Assembly: GCA_009711705.1 (NCBI GenBank)
Contig: VENG01000015.1
Location: 1 to 64,000 of the forward strand
Length of the DNA stretch: 64,000 nucleotides
DNA from: Bacillota bacterium
GTDB lineage: Bacteria; Bacillota; Desulfotomaculia; Desulfotomaculales; VENG01
Direction of reading: 5' to 3'
In this document: piece by piece, positions 1 through 9,652 of the stretch
Position numbering within the stretch: the stretch's first letter is position 1
How the letters are laid out: each line of letters begins with the position of its first letter
Made by a program: the position numbers and the translations under genes
The notes under the pieces: model-generated
What the model saw: only the letters and a program-made list of their open reading frames with translations
The model's database searches: none
What the model was told of the DNA's origin: nothing

Positions 1-109
1 AGAATGTGCTATTGTGCAAATGGCTATTATCAATTACCGGATTTATGTGCAAGATTATCATGGTTGGCAGACATTCTATGCCGGTTGTTTGTGAAAAACG
101 GATGCCGTT

Positions 110-211
110 TTAATTTGCAAAATCACACCTTTCTTCAAAAAAGTTTTTATAATTGTCCCAAATCCACCCTCCAGTCCACATCCCATGAATCATTAAAATT
201 GTATCTGACAT
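110..211 (-). pseudogene. alpha/beta-hydrolase N-terminal remnant
   Basis: A 33-codon frame starts at an ATG with a strong GGAGGG site nine bases upstream. It reads like the first strand and oxyanion region of a small alpha/beta hydrolase: a hydrophobic start TILMIHG followed by the HGMWTGGW motif and WDNYKNFFEER. It then hits a TAA where the family normally continues for over 200 residues. The sequence beyond, towards position 1, keeps no clear hydrolase reading, so only the beginning of the gene survives. Family assignment rests on the short HG-x-W motif and the spacing; I am fairly sure it is a fragment and less sure of the exact family. Confidence 0.5.
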
Positions 212-444
212 ATCTTCCCTCCATTTAATTTATTTCTATTCCATAATTAACTATATCACAAAATTTAGTAAATATATTTAAAAGGTAAGTTATGGGCGTA
301 TTCTTTTGCTTATGGTCACACAAATATATTTATTACAATATGGAAAGCTCGTAACATAAAGGGCTTTTACTGTTTGGAAGTCAGGTTATTGGCAGATGAA
401 GACCTAGGCTTTTGGCAATTTCCAACTTCGCATTATAGACCCCC

Positions 445-943
445 ATGTGGCACGCTATGCCACACCATCAAATGAATGAAAAAGTTACCATAAAGAGATA
501 CTTTTACCACGGCATAAGGTCGGAATGTCTTGGTGCGTTTGGGCCCGATACTGCACATCTTGCTTCCTGGGCCGGTATTTGCCCTGACAATAACGAAAGT
601 GCAGGTAAGCGTAAAAGCGGTAAAAAACGAAAAGGAAGCGATATACTTAGGTCTACATTGATAGAATGCGCTAAAGTAGCCGGGCATTTGAAGAAAACCT
701 ATTTCGGTGCCCAATACTCTAGAATCGCTGCTAGACGTGGAAAAAATCGCGCTACGGTAGCTGTACATCCTTACAATTGTGTATTACATGCTCAAAAACA
801 ATGCACCATACCAAGAGCTTGGACCAGACTTCTTTGAAATGCGTCGAAAAACTGAGATAGTTAAGAAATCTGTTAAGCGACTGGAAGCACTTGGATTTAA
901 CGTTACTATTGAACAACAGAGCATCGATGCCAATACAGCATAG
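445..943 (+). pseudogene. IS110-family transposase, C-terminal remnant
   Basis: The frame from about 520 encodes the C-terminal Transposase_20 domain of IS110 elements: LASWAGICPDNNESAGKRK, the region around the catalytic serine, then a basic stretch GAQYSRIAARRGKNRATVAV. Near 760-768 the frame shifts, and the continuation (YYMLKNNAPYQELGPDFF, ending at TAG 941-943) lies in another frame. The N-terminal DEDD half is absent. The element is a dead fragment. It is homologous to, but not a copy of, the IS110 at 38975-40215. Element ends were not identified. Confidence 0.8.
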
Positions 944-1558
944 TCAACAATTTAAAATATCTAATTACCAAATTCAGTTATTATAATCATTGACACTTGT
1001 CCAGTACTCTCAAAGTACCTGAAACAAGGGGTCTAGGCGTTTTTTGCGTCTTTTAACGGGAATCCCTTAGTTGTGCTACTTTCCCTACAACCATTTTTCA
1101 GGATCCGGACCAAACTACCTGCCGGCATTAGGATAATGTAGCATTGTCTTATATCTCATATAGTTAATATGCTAAAATTCGCCAATCTCATTGATTAACC
1201 TTTGATGAAAAATGACACAAAGTGTCGACTAAAACTATTTCCAACGTAAGGCCAACAATCCTGCGGTAATGTTCCTAATTTGGCTTTTGGACGCACTGCC
1301 ATATGCTGCAGCCACTTTATCCTGCGAACCGCTGTTGAGTGAGTGAATGGCACCGACTTTACTTAAAAGAAAAATATGCCTGGGTGGAAAACAGAAAAGA
1401 AGAGTAAAAAGTAGAAGAAATCCGCACCAACGAACCAAATGGGCATGCTTTTTTAGAATTCTTGCAGGAAAAGTTCGATATTTGTAAAAATATTATAGAG
1501 GCACCTGTTATTACATTTCAGGTTATTAATTTACATTAATCAGGGAGGCGTATCAAAT
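944..1558. other. gene-poor stretch before sulP
   Basis: I see no supported gene here. It is the AT-rich flank of the IS110 remnant followed by the leader of the SulP gene. A GGGAGGCG ribosome site at 1543-1550 fixes the downstream GTG start. A 67-codon minus-strand frame at 1235-1438 has no ribosome site and no recognisable family. Confidence 0.5.
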
Positions 1559-3454
1559 GTGAAAAGTTTTCTAAAGTACGTGCCTATCGTTGAAACTATG
1601 GCTACCTATAAGAAGGAGTATTTTAAATTTGATTTGGTAGCCGCGCTCACGGTTGCGGTTGTAGCTCTTCCCCAGTCCATGGCTTACGCCATCATTGCGG
1701 GGGTTGACCCGGTCTATGGTTTATATTCGGCCATTGTTCTTTCGGTGCTGGGTTCCATGTTCGGAAACTCCAACCACCTGGCTACCGGCCCCACGAACGC
1801 CATTTCGTTGCTTATTGCCAGTAACATGGCAGTTTATGTGGGCAAACCAAATTTAATTCAGATGCTGATGCTGCTAACGTTTTTGGCCGGAGCCATTCAG
1901 TTTATGATGGGAGTACTAAAACTAGGCAAGCTAGTCAATTATGTATCACACTCAGTAATTGTAGGTTTCACTGCAGGGGCCGGTGTTATTATCGCCCTCG
2001 GGCAATTTAACCAGTTATTGGGTATTGCCATGCCTCAGGGAATTCATTCCACTGTGGAAAAGGTTATGGTAACTTTTGAGCACATAGGCCAAACAAACTA
2101 CTATGCACTGGGCCTGGGGCTAATCACCATATTTATTAGTGTCACGGCCAAGAAAATTAACAAAAACCTGCCAGGTGCTTTGCTGGGCCTTATAGCTTGC
2201 GGTTTTTTGGTCGCAGTCTTTGGACTGGATCGTTACGGCATCAAGCTGACAGGCGCAATACCATCCGCAATTCCCCCTTTTCAGATGCTAAGCTTTGATT
2301 TGCAGGCTATGGGGGCTCTATTTAATGGTGCTGTAGTTATTGCGGTAATCGGTTTGGTAGAGGCTGTAGCCATATCCAAGGCCATTTCCACCCGCTCGGC
2401 ACAGAAGCTTGATTCAAACCAGGAGTTTGTTGGACAAGGTATCGCCAACATGGGGGGCTCATTTTTTGGGGCTATCGCAGGTTCCGGTTCTTTTACCAGG
2501 TCCGCTATTAACTTTCAAAACGGGGCTGTAACCAGGTTCTCCGGGGTTCTGGCCGGTGGTTTGGTGATGGGGATTCTACTTTTTATGGCTCCGTATGCCA
2601 AATATATACCCAGCGCCGCTTTAGCAGGGGTAATCATGGTTGTGGCATATTCAATGGTAGATAAAAATGCTTTCCGTAAAGTTTTTAAATCTAATAAAAA
2701 CGATGCTGCTATCATGATCATTACCTTTGCCACTACCATTCTGGCGCCAGAATTGGAATATGCTATCTACGCCGGCATACTTATTTCATTACTTCTATAT
2801 CTTAAAGATAATGGTGATGCTACGGTGCGTATGCTCTCGCTGTCGGGTAAAGAAGGTAAAAAAATCATCGAAACCAACGTCCAACCCAAGAGCAATCTGC
2901 CCCTGGGTTTGCCCATCGCCATCATTCAGTTGGACGGTAACCTCTACTTTGGCAACTCTTCCGACCTGGAAGAGAAATTAAGCCTTACCCGTGGTGATGC
3001 CAGGGTATACATATTGAAGTTTAAAGGTGTATCACTCCTTGATATAACCGCTATGGAAGTTATTGAAAACTTTATCGAAAGGGCCCAACATGAAGGCAAA
3101 AAAGTTTTATTGTGCGGCATTCGACCGGAATTAAAGGAAAAAATGCAGAGGTGTCATCTCACTAAATGCGTCGGTGAAAATAATATCTTTCTTGCCGGCA
3201 ACGAGGCATATCTGTCACTGCAGAAATCACTGCAACGGGCTGAAGCTCTATTGAAGGAACTTACCCTGCCCGGGCCTGTTGCTGCCGTTGAAGCAGTGCC
3301 TAGTGCACTCGGTGCATCACCGAGTGCTGCACCGCCTCCCCCAATAGCTAAAGTTCCACGGCTGAAGCGTCTGGCGGGTTGGATGGAGAAATACTTACAG
3401 GAGCCTTTTTACCTGGCTGAGACCATTAAAATGCAAATTAGCACCAAAAGTTAG
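1559..3454 (+). CDS. SulP-family anion permease with C-terminal STAS domain
   Basis: A 631-residue SLC26/SulP transporter. The N-terminal half has the typical start FDLVAALTVAVVALPQSMAYA and the loop GLYSAIVLSVLGSMFGNSNH, then about ten to twelve membrane segments to roughly residue 415. A STAS domain follows at roughly 450-560 (IAIIQLDGNLYFGN, LKFKGVSLLDITAMEV). A Pro/Ala-rich linker and an amphipathic tail make it longer at the C terminus than many bacterial SulPs. It probably moves sulfate, bicarbonate or another anion across the cell membrane; the substrate cannot be told from sequence. The start is GTG, eight bases after GGGAGGCG; the overlapping ATG at 1557 is followed at once by TGA. 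A terminator follows, so it is probably monocistronic. Confidence 0.9.
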   Translation: MKSFLKYVPIVETMATYKKEYFKFDLVAALTVAVVALPQSMAYAIIAGVDPVYGLYSAIVLSVLGSMFGNSNHLATGPTNAISLLIASNMAVYVGKPNLIQMLMLLTFLAGAIQFMMGVLKLGKLVNYVSHSVIVGFTAGAGVIIALGQFNQLLGIAMPQGIHSTVEKVMVTFEHIGQTNYYALGLGLITIFISVTAKKINKNLPGALLGLIACGFLVAVFGLDRYGIKLTGAIPSAIPPFQMLSFDLQAMGALFNGAVVIAVIGLVEAVAISKAISTRSAQKLDSNQEFVGQGIANMGGSFFGAIAGSGSFTRSAINFQNGAVTRFSGVLAGGLVMGILLFMAPYAKYIPSAALAGVIMVVAYSMVDKNAFRKVFKSNKNDAAIMIITFATTILAPELEYAIYAGILISLLLYLKDNGDATVRMLSLSGKEGKKIIETNVQPKSNLPLGLPIAIIQLDGNLYFGNSSDLEEKLSLTRGDARVYILKFKGVSLLDITAMEVIENFIERAQHEGKKVLLCGIRPELKEKMQRCHLTKCVGENNIFLAGNEAYLSLQKSLQRAEALLKELTLPGPVAAVEAVPSALGASPSAAPPPPIAKVPRLKRLAGWMEKYLQEPFYLAETIKMQISTKS

Positions 3455-3503
3455 CATAGATGCCCATGCCGCCGGCGCGGCATAATCAGAGGACAGGCTT
3501 AAT

Positions 3504-3547
3504 AAAAGGCTCAAATATCAGGTAATCCCTGGTTTTGAGCCTTTTTC
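3504..3547 (+). terminator. rho-independent terminator after sulP
   Basis: AGGCTCAAA (3507-3515) pairs with TTTGAGCCT (3534-3542) and is followed by TTTTTCC. It lies 50 bases after the SulP stop codon. Confidence 0.8.
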
Positions 3548-3704
3548 CTATCTTAAACCTACCTCCCTGTTGTAAGTCCCCGACGATGGAATGACTGAGG
3601 ATACTATGGTTTGATACATGGAAGCACAGAACATAGTTACCAGGACGGTGGCCATATATATGACCAGGTATGCACTAAGGAAACCGATTTACAGTTAGTG
3701 AAGG

Positions 3705-6326
3705 CTATAGCATTTCAATATACCCTTCCGTTCCGTTCACCCGGATCCGCTGCCCGTCTTTTATGAGCTTCGTGGCGTTTTCCACGCTTACCACTGCCGG
3801 AAGACCATATTCACGCGCAATAACGGCGCCATGAGTCATCAGCCCACCCACTTCCGTGACCAAGCCTTTGACGGATACAAATACCGGCGTCCAACTGGGG
3901 TCAGTAAAAGCGGTGACCAAAATATCGCCATCCTCGATGTCGGCGTCCGCCATCTTTAAAACTACTCGTGCGCGTCCCTCAATGATGCCGGATGAAACTG
4001 GTAGGCCCGCCAGTGCACCCTTAGGAATACCGGCGGTGTTGTACTCACCGGACATAACCTCGCCCTCGGAGGTCATCAGTCGCGGAGGCGTCAGCTGCTC
4101 ATAGATCTTGTACTCCTCTTTTCTCTTGGTTATGATACTGTAATCCAGCCGGTTGGTACGAACAGCCTCCCTCAATTCCCCAAAGGACAGATAGTATATA
4201 TCCTCCTTCTCCCGGATGACCCCCTTTTGCACGAGCCTGGCAGCTTCCTTCAGCAGAGCCTGCTTATAAATCCAGTAACGTTGGATAAAAGCATACTTGG
4301 GATATTCCCTGTAGCCGATAAAATTGCGTAAAACGCTGATCATCTTTTTTGTCTTTTTGGCCTTTTGTTTCCCTCCGGGCAATTGCTCCAAGCGACTTAA
4401 GAGCTCCTTTCCCTTTTGCTCTGCTTCCGCCATCCCCTGCTTAAACCTGACGCTGCTTGCATTGGGCCCAAAGTTTTCGATGTTGCTGAGAATCATGGGA
4501 ATGAGCGCGGTGGGATTTTCGTTCCAACGGGGCCTGGTGATATCAATCTCACTAGAACAACGCATACCATATTTTACCAGGTAAGCCCGCACGGCCTCGC
4601 TCACATCAGCGCCTCCTTCCAGTTCGGCCAGATCCTTAAAAAAGGTTTCATCACTGGCATAATGAAAATATTCCATCACCGCCGGATATGGCCGGACAAC
4701 ATCCGCAACATCCAACAGCGCAAGCCCCATTTCGGAAGTGACGTTGTTACCAACTGATTGGGAGAGCGTATCGGCTACGCTCTTTTCGCCCAGCCATTTT
4801 TCCGTATTTTTGTTAATCCAATTCGCTGCAAACCACCCGGCCATAGCTCCCAAGCTACGGGGATCATACAGTATTTCTTTTAATCGCTTGTGGTCCTCAA
4901 CAATAAAGGCAAACAGTTCATCTCCTGATACGTTGGTAATCTTTTGCTTCAGATCCCTGATCGATGCCTCGCTGCGGGAAATAAGCTCTTGCATGATCGC
5001 TACATTATTTTGCCGGTAAATCTTGATGGCCTGAGTGAAAAGTGCCCAGGACATTCCCTCAGTGCGCATACTGAAAACTTTCTTGCCGCGCGGCAATGAT
5101 TTCATAAAAGCTTTTCGCTTTGTTAAACTTAAGATAGCGTTCCGCATCAGAGGGTCGTTCTTGCCCATCATCGTACTGAGCATGATCTTTCGTCCAATGG
5201 GTGAGGCCAGGTCATGCGTTAGATCTACGAACAGCCTCCCACCCGCTTTGCGTAATGGATAATTCTCAGATAACAAGTGGAAGAAGGACATCCCCAGTGG
5301 TTTGATGGCATCCGTCATCATCTGTTGATGCCCCATGGACATATAGACCCGGTTCTGCCCATCGCTTTTCGGTATGGGGTATAAGGTAGTGATGGGGCGG
5401 CTCTGGACGATGAAAAATGTATCTTCACTAAGGCACCATTCGATATCCTGCGGGCAGCCAAAATTGGTCTCGATCTTTCTACCTATGCGCTCAAGCAACA
5501 GAATTTGCTCGTCCGTCAATGTCTGCCTATTCTGCTGCTTTGGCTCAACCTCCCGCTCCACTGTGCCCCCTTCTTCTGATGCGTAAACAGCCAATTCTTT
5601 TGTGGCTACTTTCTTATCGACGATCCTCCCTTCACGCACTTTATAGATATCAGCATTTACCAAACCAGAAACCATGGCCTCTCCAAGTCCAAAGCCGGCA
5701 TCAACGGACAGCACCTTCCGGTTGGAGGTGACGGGATCAGCCGTAAACAAAATCCCCGATACTTGTGGGAAAACCATTCGCTGGATGATCACAGACAGGT
5801 ATACCCTGCGGTGGTTAAAACCGTTTTGCATGCGGTAAATCACCGCCCGGTCGGTAAACAGTGACGCCCAGCACTTGCTGATATGCTGCAGTATGGCATC
5901 TTTTCCCTTGATGTTCAAATACGTATCCTGCTGGCCGGCAAAGGAGGCTAGCGGCAAGTCCTCTGCTGTAGCGCTGGAACGCACAGCATAGGCATTCTCC
6001 TCACCAAGCTTTGCGAGATAGTGAATAATCTCTTCTTTAATATCCTCGTCGATCGCTATCCCTTCGATGACCGCACGAATCTTACCGCTGATAGCACCGA
6101 TTGTTTCCCTGTCGTCCACCTTTAAACCCCATAATTGATCCAGCAAGGCGTTAAACTCCTGGTTATGGCCGATTATCTTTTTATACGCCCCGGTGGTAAC
6201 GCAGAAACCCTCCGGCACCCGTATTCCTTCAATCCTTGACAGTTCCCCAAGGTTTAAGCCTTTGCCCCCGACAACCGTGAGCTTTGTTTTGTCGATCATA
6301 TGGAAACCAAGCACATACGAATTTAT
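3705..6326 (-). CDS. rph: rifamycin phosphotransferase-like PEP-synthase-family enzyme
   Basis: About 873 residues with the three-part architecture of Rph: an N-terminal ATP-grasp/pyruvate-phosphate-dikinase domain (VGGKGLNLGELSRIEG, AVRSSATAEDLPLASFAGQQ, IEWCLSEDTFFIVQSRPITT), a long helical middle region, and a C-terminal swivelling domain with the phosphohistidine motif EVGGLMTHGAVIAREYGLPA. It resembles described rifampin phosphotransferases such as the Listeria enzyme over its whole length, more than housekeeping PpsA. Such enzymes move the beta-phosphate of ATP to rifamycins; the natural substrate here is unproven. The reading frame is open up to a TTG at 6410, but family members begin at the residue equivalent to the ATA codon at 6324-6326, and AAGGAGGG lies exactly seven bases upstream of it. 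GTG at 6342-6344 is the alternative start. Confidence 0.85.
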   Translation of the reverse strand: MNSYVLGFHMIDKTKLTVVGGKGLNLGELSRIEGIRVPEGFCVTTGAYKKIIGHNQEFNALLDQLWGLKVDDRETIGAISGKIRAVIEGIAIDEDIKEEIIHYLAKLGEENAYAVRSSATAEDLPLASFAGQQDTYLNIKGKDAILQHISKCWASLFTDRAVIYRMQNGFNHRRVYLSVIIQRMVFPQVSGILFTADPVTSNRKVLSVDAGFGLGEAMVSGLVNADIYKVREGRIVDKKVATKELAVYASEEGGTVEREVEPKQQNRQTLTDEQILLLERIGRKIETNFGCPQDIEWCLSEDTFFIVQSRPITTLYPIPKSDGQNRVYMSMGHQQMMTDAIKPLGMSFFHLLSENYPLRKAGGRLFVDLTHDLASPIGRKIMLSTMMGKNDPLMRNAILSLTKRKAFMKSLPRGKKVFSMRTEGMSWALFTQAIKIYRQNNVAIMQELISRSEASIRDLKQKITNVSGDELFAFIVEDHKRLKEILYDPRSLGAMAGWFAANWINKNTEKWLGEKSVADTLSQSVGNNVTSEMGLALLDVADVVRPYPAVMEYFHYASDETFFKDLAELEGGADVSEAVRAYLVKYGMRCSSEIDITRPRWNENPTALIPMILSNIENFGPNASSVRFKQGMAEAEQKGKELLSRLEQLPGGKQKAKKTKKMISVLRNFIGYREYPKYAFIQRYWIYKQALLKEAARLVQKGVIREKEDIYYLSFGELREAVRTNRLDYSIITKRKEEYKIYEQLTPPRLMTSEGEVMSGEYNTAGIPKGALAGLPVSSGIIEGRARVVLKMADADIEDGDILVTAFTDPSWTPVFVSVKGLVTEVGGLMTHGAVIAREYGLPAVVSVENATKLIKDGQRIRVNGTEGYIEML

Positions 6327-6536
6327 ACGGGTTCCCTCCTTCACTGTTCGATTCCGTGTCGGATCATGCTTAGAAAACCATCTATCCGTTAATTTGGAGA
6401 TAGTAATCAAGTTTAATCAAATTATGCCAAGTTTGTGTTACAATTATTGCCGAGAATCCTATTAGAGAAAGAACTTAGAGTGGCGTAGGTAAAAATTGGG
6501 GGGTCATAGCATCCTTCGTATTCCAGACACAAAAAT

Positions 6537-6555
6537 AACCCGGCTTAGCCGGGTT
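6537..6555 (-). terminator. terminator hairpin of small-ORF module (copy c)
   Basis: AACCCGGC/GCCGGGTT with a three-base loop; on the minus strand it is followed by TATTTTTGTG. The same hairpin with the same flank recurs at about 26520-26540 and, with a shorter flank, at 15272-15291. Confidence 0.65.
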
Positions 6556-6628
6556 TAACGATCGGAAACCTTATTTTCATCTTCTATGTCTTTGGCTTAA
6601 ACTCACGAATATCTTCTGAATCTGGACC
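6555..6628 (-). pseudogene. decayed copy of the 48-49 aa small-protein family
   Basis: Read on the minus strand, the segment after the Spo0E-like stop codon encodes PDSEDIREF and then, after a one-base frame change, AKDIEDENKVSDR and TAA. This matches the C-terminal half of the two intact small proteins at 15290-15436 and 18038-18187 (DSKDLRSVKAQDLEDLDR; ADIRSVKAEDLEEENK). The N-terminal half is missing, replaced by the Spo0E-like gene. The terminator hairpin downstream is shared with the other copies. Confidence 0.6.
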
Positions 6629-6629
6629 C

Positions 6630-6824
6630 TCAATATTTCCCTGGAAAGGGGGCATGGGGCTTTTTGCCTTGATATATAGCTATCAACTTATCCAACCGCT
6701 GGCTTATTTCTATTAGCTTCTTTGAATTTAGGGATTCATACTGGTATGCCTCGTATAGCCTGCAACGTTCGTTTTCAATAGCACTTAATAATTCTTCCCA
6801 AGTTGTAAACTCCAATTTAATCAC
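6630..6824 (-). CDS. Spo0E-like aspartyl-phosphate phosphatase
   Basis: A 64-residue protein with the hallmark of Spo0E-family regulators: a two-helix hairpin whose second helix carries the SQ-x-LD signature (LIEISQRLDKLIAIYQ, residues about 37-52), preceded by an acidic/aromatic first helix (AIENERCRLYEAYQ). Known members dephosphorylate Spo0A~P and delay sporulation. Size and motif spacing are usual for the family. The start is GTG with only a weak AG-rich site, so translation may be poor or the start may differ by a few codons. Its 3' end runs directly into a decayed copy of an unrelated small gene, so the tail could be rearranged. Confidence 0.75.
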   Translation of the reverse strand: MIKLEFTTWEELLSAIENERCRLYEAYQYESLNSKKLIEISQRLDKLIAIYQGKKPHAPFPGKY

Positions 6825-6945
6825 CTAAGTATTCACGTATTTTTGACATATTCCTACAACCTTTATCCTACTTCTTATTAGCATACTTATCTATTGCAAA
6901 GGTATATTTCTACTTCAAAAGCACACTAACGCTAAGGCGAATAAC

Positions 6946-7662
6946 CTATTTAAATAACATGGCTACGCCAAGGCAGAGAAGAAGGAGGTAAACAATTTTC
7001 CTAAATATATCCCCGGACATGATATTGAATAGCCGTATACCAAAAAAGGTTCCTATGATGGAAACAGGCAAAAACTTTGTACTTTCCATAAAGAGGTCGA
7101 AAGTGAGCAAACCGGTAAAAAGGTAAAGGCCCAGGGCGTAAATATTACTAAAAACAAAAAAAGTTTGCATATTTACCTTTGCTTGATATTTATTGTCCCC
7201 CGCCTTTAAAGAGTACATGACAATGGGTGGCCCCCCGGAGAGAAACGCTCCCATTAAAACACCTCCGCTCAGGCCAACACCCCCCTTTACCAAATTAGAA
7301 TTAACCGTTTTATTGGCACCGGGATTTATTACTTGCTGAAGCACAAAAATTACTACAAAAACCCCCAGTGCCTTTTGTATTACCGTGGCATCAACCGACT
7401 TTAAAAGTGAAACCCCCACGGGCACCCCCGCCACTGCACCAATTATCATAGGTAACACGGCGCGTAGTTGAAAATGCTGTCTGAGGCTGAAAATTTGAAT
7501 TACATTTACACTTAATGTGTGTACCACCAAAAAGGCCACGGCAGCTTTAACATCCACTAATAAAGAAAGAAAAGTCAAGGAAACTAAGGCAAAACCGAAG
7601 CCGCTGATTCCACTTGCGACGCCAGCAATGGCCAGTGCTATAGCTACTAAAACACCTGACAT
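6946..7662 (-). CDS. TauE/SafE-family sulfite/organosulfur exporter
   Basis: A 238-residue, very hydrophobic protein with about seven to eight membrane segments and the internal repeat usual for TauE/SafE (IAGVASGISGFGFALVSLTF near the N terminus; GGVLMGAFLSGGPPIVMYSL in the middle). The GFGFAL and GxPPxVMY motifs mark the two halves. Family members export sulfite, sulfoacetate or related C1/C2 sulfur compounds, but the substrate varies. A second, divergent paralogue lies at 13096-13815, and a DASS carrier and sulfotransferase lie between them. It seems to be transcribed alone. Confidence 0.85.
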   Translation of the reverse strand: MSGVLVAIALAIAGVASGISGFGFALVSLTFLSLLVDVKAAVAFLVVHTLSVNVIQIFSLRQHFQLRAVLPMIIGAVAGVPVGVSLLKSVDATVIQKALGVFVVIFVLQQVINPGANKTVNSNLVKGGVGLSGGVLMGAFLSGGPPIVMYSLKAGDNKYQAKVNMQTFFVFSNIYALGLYLFTGLLTFDLFMESTKFLPVSIIGTFFGIRLFNIMSGDIFRKIVYLLLLCLGVAMLFK

Positions 7663-8173
7663 TCTATCGCCCCACTATATTTAACAATCAAAACACTGGA
7701 TATTTAAGATTTTGGCTTTCCCAATATCATTCAATGCTAATGATATCACATTTATTTTATGTCCATATTAAATTAAAATGTTATTGTGATACATCTTTGT
7801 ATCACTGCCCTGGATGGCAATTTAAAAGAGGAACTCCCACTTCTAATAGTGGGAGTCTTAAAAAAGCAGTAAACTGTTATTTTGGATCTTGAATACTACG
7901 GAGGCTATTACGGAGCGATGAATTTTTTCGGAAACGATTATAGCGTACAAAGGGCCCGGTAGCTTTGTTCCTCACTACCAGGCCCTTTATAGTTAATTTT
8001 ATATCATATTATGTCATCTACATTGCTGAAAACTTGCGCCTCATGGTATTATGCTTAAGTGGTCTGGGGAAATCCTGTATGTCTACAGGAAACTAACGCC
8101 AATTAGAAACCCAGACCTTATTTTTTTTATGACAACCTAATTTCAATGTTATCATCCTTCCTTTAGTACCCGG
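7663..8173. other. intergenic region with three hairpins
   Basis: No gene seen. It holds a hairpin ACTCCCAC/GTGGGAGT (7833-7856), a long hairpin with 13-14 bp arms AAAGGGCCCGGTAG / CTACCAGGCCCTTT (7949-7989), and the branched structure at 8061-8128 described separately. The first two lack clear T-tracts on the minus strand. Confidence 0.5.
8061..8128 (+). other. branched stem-loop with T-tract (terminator or small RNA)
   Basis: GGTCTGGG (8061-8068) pairs with CCCAGACC (8110-8117). Between them lies an inner perfect 7-bp hairpin TCCTGTA-TGTC-TACAGGA (8073-8090). The outer arm is followed by TTATTTTTTTT, as in an intrinsic terminator on the plus strand, although no plus-strand gene ends nearby. 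It may end an unannotated transcript or be part of a small RNA. Confidence 0.45.
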
Positions 8174-9652
8174 TTACATTCCCGGTGGCATGGTATAGAA
8201 AGGCAGTTTTAATATTCCTATAGTAACGACAAAGTAAAGAGTCGTGACCACTGAAGCAATTACTGCTACTACCATACCGTGATAAAACATTCTTTTGATA
8301 TTAGCACCGTAACCGGCAGCAATAGCCTGGGCACCGGTTGCAGAAACAATTGCAAAACTCCAGCTTAACGCCGCTCCAGCAACCCACATGAAGGCCACTG
8401 ATCCATATTCAAGACCATTCCAGCTATGAAAGACTTCCATCACTAGCGGAACAACAATACCTGCGGCCGCCGTATCAGAAACAAACTGCGACAGAAACGT
8501 TGAGAAAACACTCAGACCGGCAATTGCTGGAATACTTCCAGCATCAACCAACGGCTGCATCCAACTGGCAAAGACTTCGGCTGCACCGGTTTTGTTTAGT
8601 ACCCTACCTAATGCAACGGCTCCCGGCCAAATAAAGAGAATAGCAGCAGGAAATCCTTTTACAAGCATAGGTACATCTAATAATGTTCTTCCCTTTTCTC
8701 CTTTAGAGGGAACTAGGAACAGGAGTATCGGGAAAATCAAAAACAAATGAGACGGATGCAGCCACTTCCATGCCATTCCTGTAAGAATATCCGTGTAAAG
8801 AGGCCTGGTCATGGCCAGTAAAATAATTATTAGAAATCCGTATAGAGTGACTTTTTCTTCGAACTTCATAGGACCCATCTCTTGTAGTTCCTGCTTGTAA
8901 TAATCCTTTGTACCTTTAAAGGTCTGCTCGTCAGGACCCGGTTTCATTCCATAATACATATATAGACCCACGGCACCCATTACCAGCAATGAAACCGGCA
9001 ACATTCGTAAGGTCCAGTCCAGGAAGAATACCTCCTGGCCCAAGTACGTGGAAAGAAAACTCCAGGTTACTACAGCTTGGCCACCTCCCAAGGGTGTAGT
9101 CATCCCCCCTACTGAAGCACCCCAAGCTACGGCAATAAGAATATTGGTCGCTGCTTTGCTGTCATATCTATCCTGGTATGTTTTATACCCGGCATACATT
9201 AGAGCTGCAGCAGCAATTGGTGTAAAGACAGCACCGGCTGGGGTATTACCAAACACAAAGCTGATAATACCTACTAATAAAAACCAACCCAAAGCCTGTA
9301 CCTGAACATTGTTACCGAACCGGCTCAAAAATGCCAGCCCCAACCTTTTGGCCAATCCCCAGTGTATCCACGCTGCAGTAAGCATGGAAGCACCTACAAT
9401 AAGACTTAGATGCTTGTGCATATACAACTGTAGAACTTCTTCTCGTCCTATGAACGGATAGAACATTACCACTATGATGGGAACCAGACAGGTTAGCTTT
9501 ATATCGACGACTGCAGTGATCCACCAGTAAACCATCCAAAACATAATACCGAAGCCCAGCCTGGCTTCCATGGGACCAAATATAGGAAGCATTAAAGCCA
9601 CAACCAAAAGTAAGGGCCCTACTAATATCTTCAACAACTTGTCCGTACTCAT
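8174..9652 (-). CDS. DASS-family (SLC13-like) sodium:anion symporter
   Basis: 492 residues with about eleven to twelve membrane segments. Visible family marks are two hairpin-type motifs: FGNTPAGAVFTPIAAAALMY and WGASVGGMTTPLGGGQAV in the first half, and FVSDTAAAGIVVPLVMEVF with ATGAQAIAAGYG in the second. These correspond to the SNT-like loops that bind anion and sodium. Members import dicarboxylates or sulfate. The start is ATG after AAGGGGG. It lies about 200 bases downstream of the sulfotransferase on the same strand, so the two may be co-expressed. Substrate unknown; sulfate or an organosulfur anion is suggested only by the neighbours. Confidence 0.85.
   Translation of the reverse strand: MSTDKLLKILVGPLLLVVALMLPIFGPMEARLGFGIMFWMVYWWITAVVDIKLTCLVPIIVVMFYPFIGREEVLQLYMHKHLSLIVGASMLTAAWIHWGLAKRLGLAFLSRFGNNVQVQALGWFLLVGIISFVFGNTPAGAVFTPIAAAALMYAGYKTYQDRYDSKAATNILIAVAWGASVGGMTTPLGGGQAVVTWSFLSTYLGQEVFFLDWTLRMLPVSLLVMGAVGLYMYYGMKPGPDEQTFKGTKDYYKQELQEMGPMKFEEKVTLYGFLIIILLAMTRPLYTDILTGMAWKWLHPSHLFLIFPILLFLVPSKGEKGRTLLDVPMLVKGFPAAILFIWPGAVALGRVLNKTGAAEVFASWMQPLVDAGSIPAIAGLSVFSTFLSQFVSDTAAAGIVVPLVMEVFHSWNGLEYGSVAFMWVAGAALSWSFAIVSATGAQAIAAGYGANIKRMFYHGMVVAVIASVVTTLYFVVTIGILKLPFYTMPPGM

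Noticed and set aside
4..228. 74-codon plus-strand frame at the window start
   Set aside because: The opposite strand holds a hydrolase start with ribosome site; this frame has none and low-complexity composition.
1235..1438. 67-codon minus-strand frame
   Set aside because: No ribosome site or recognised motif; probably chance.
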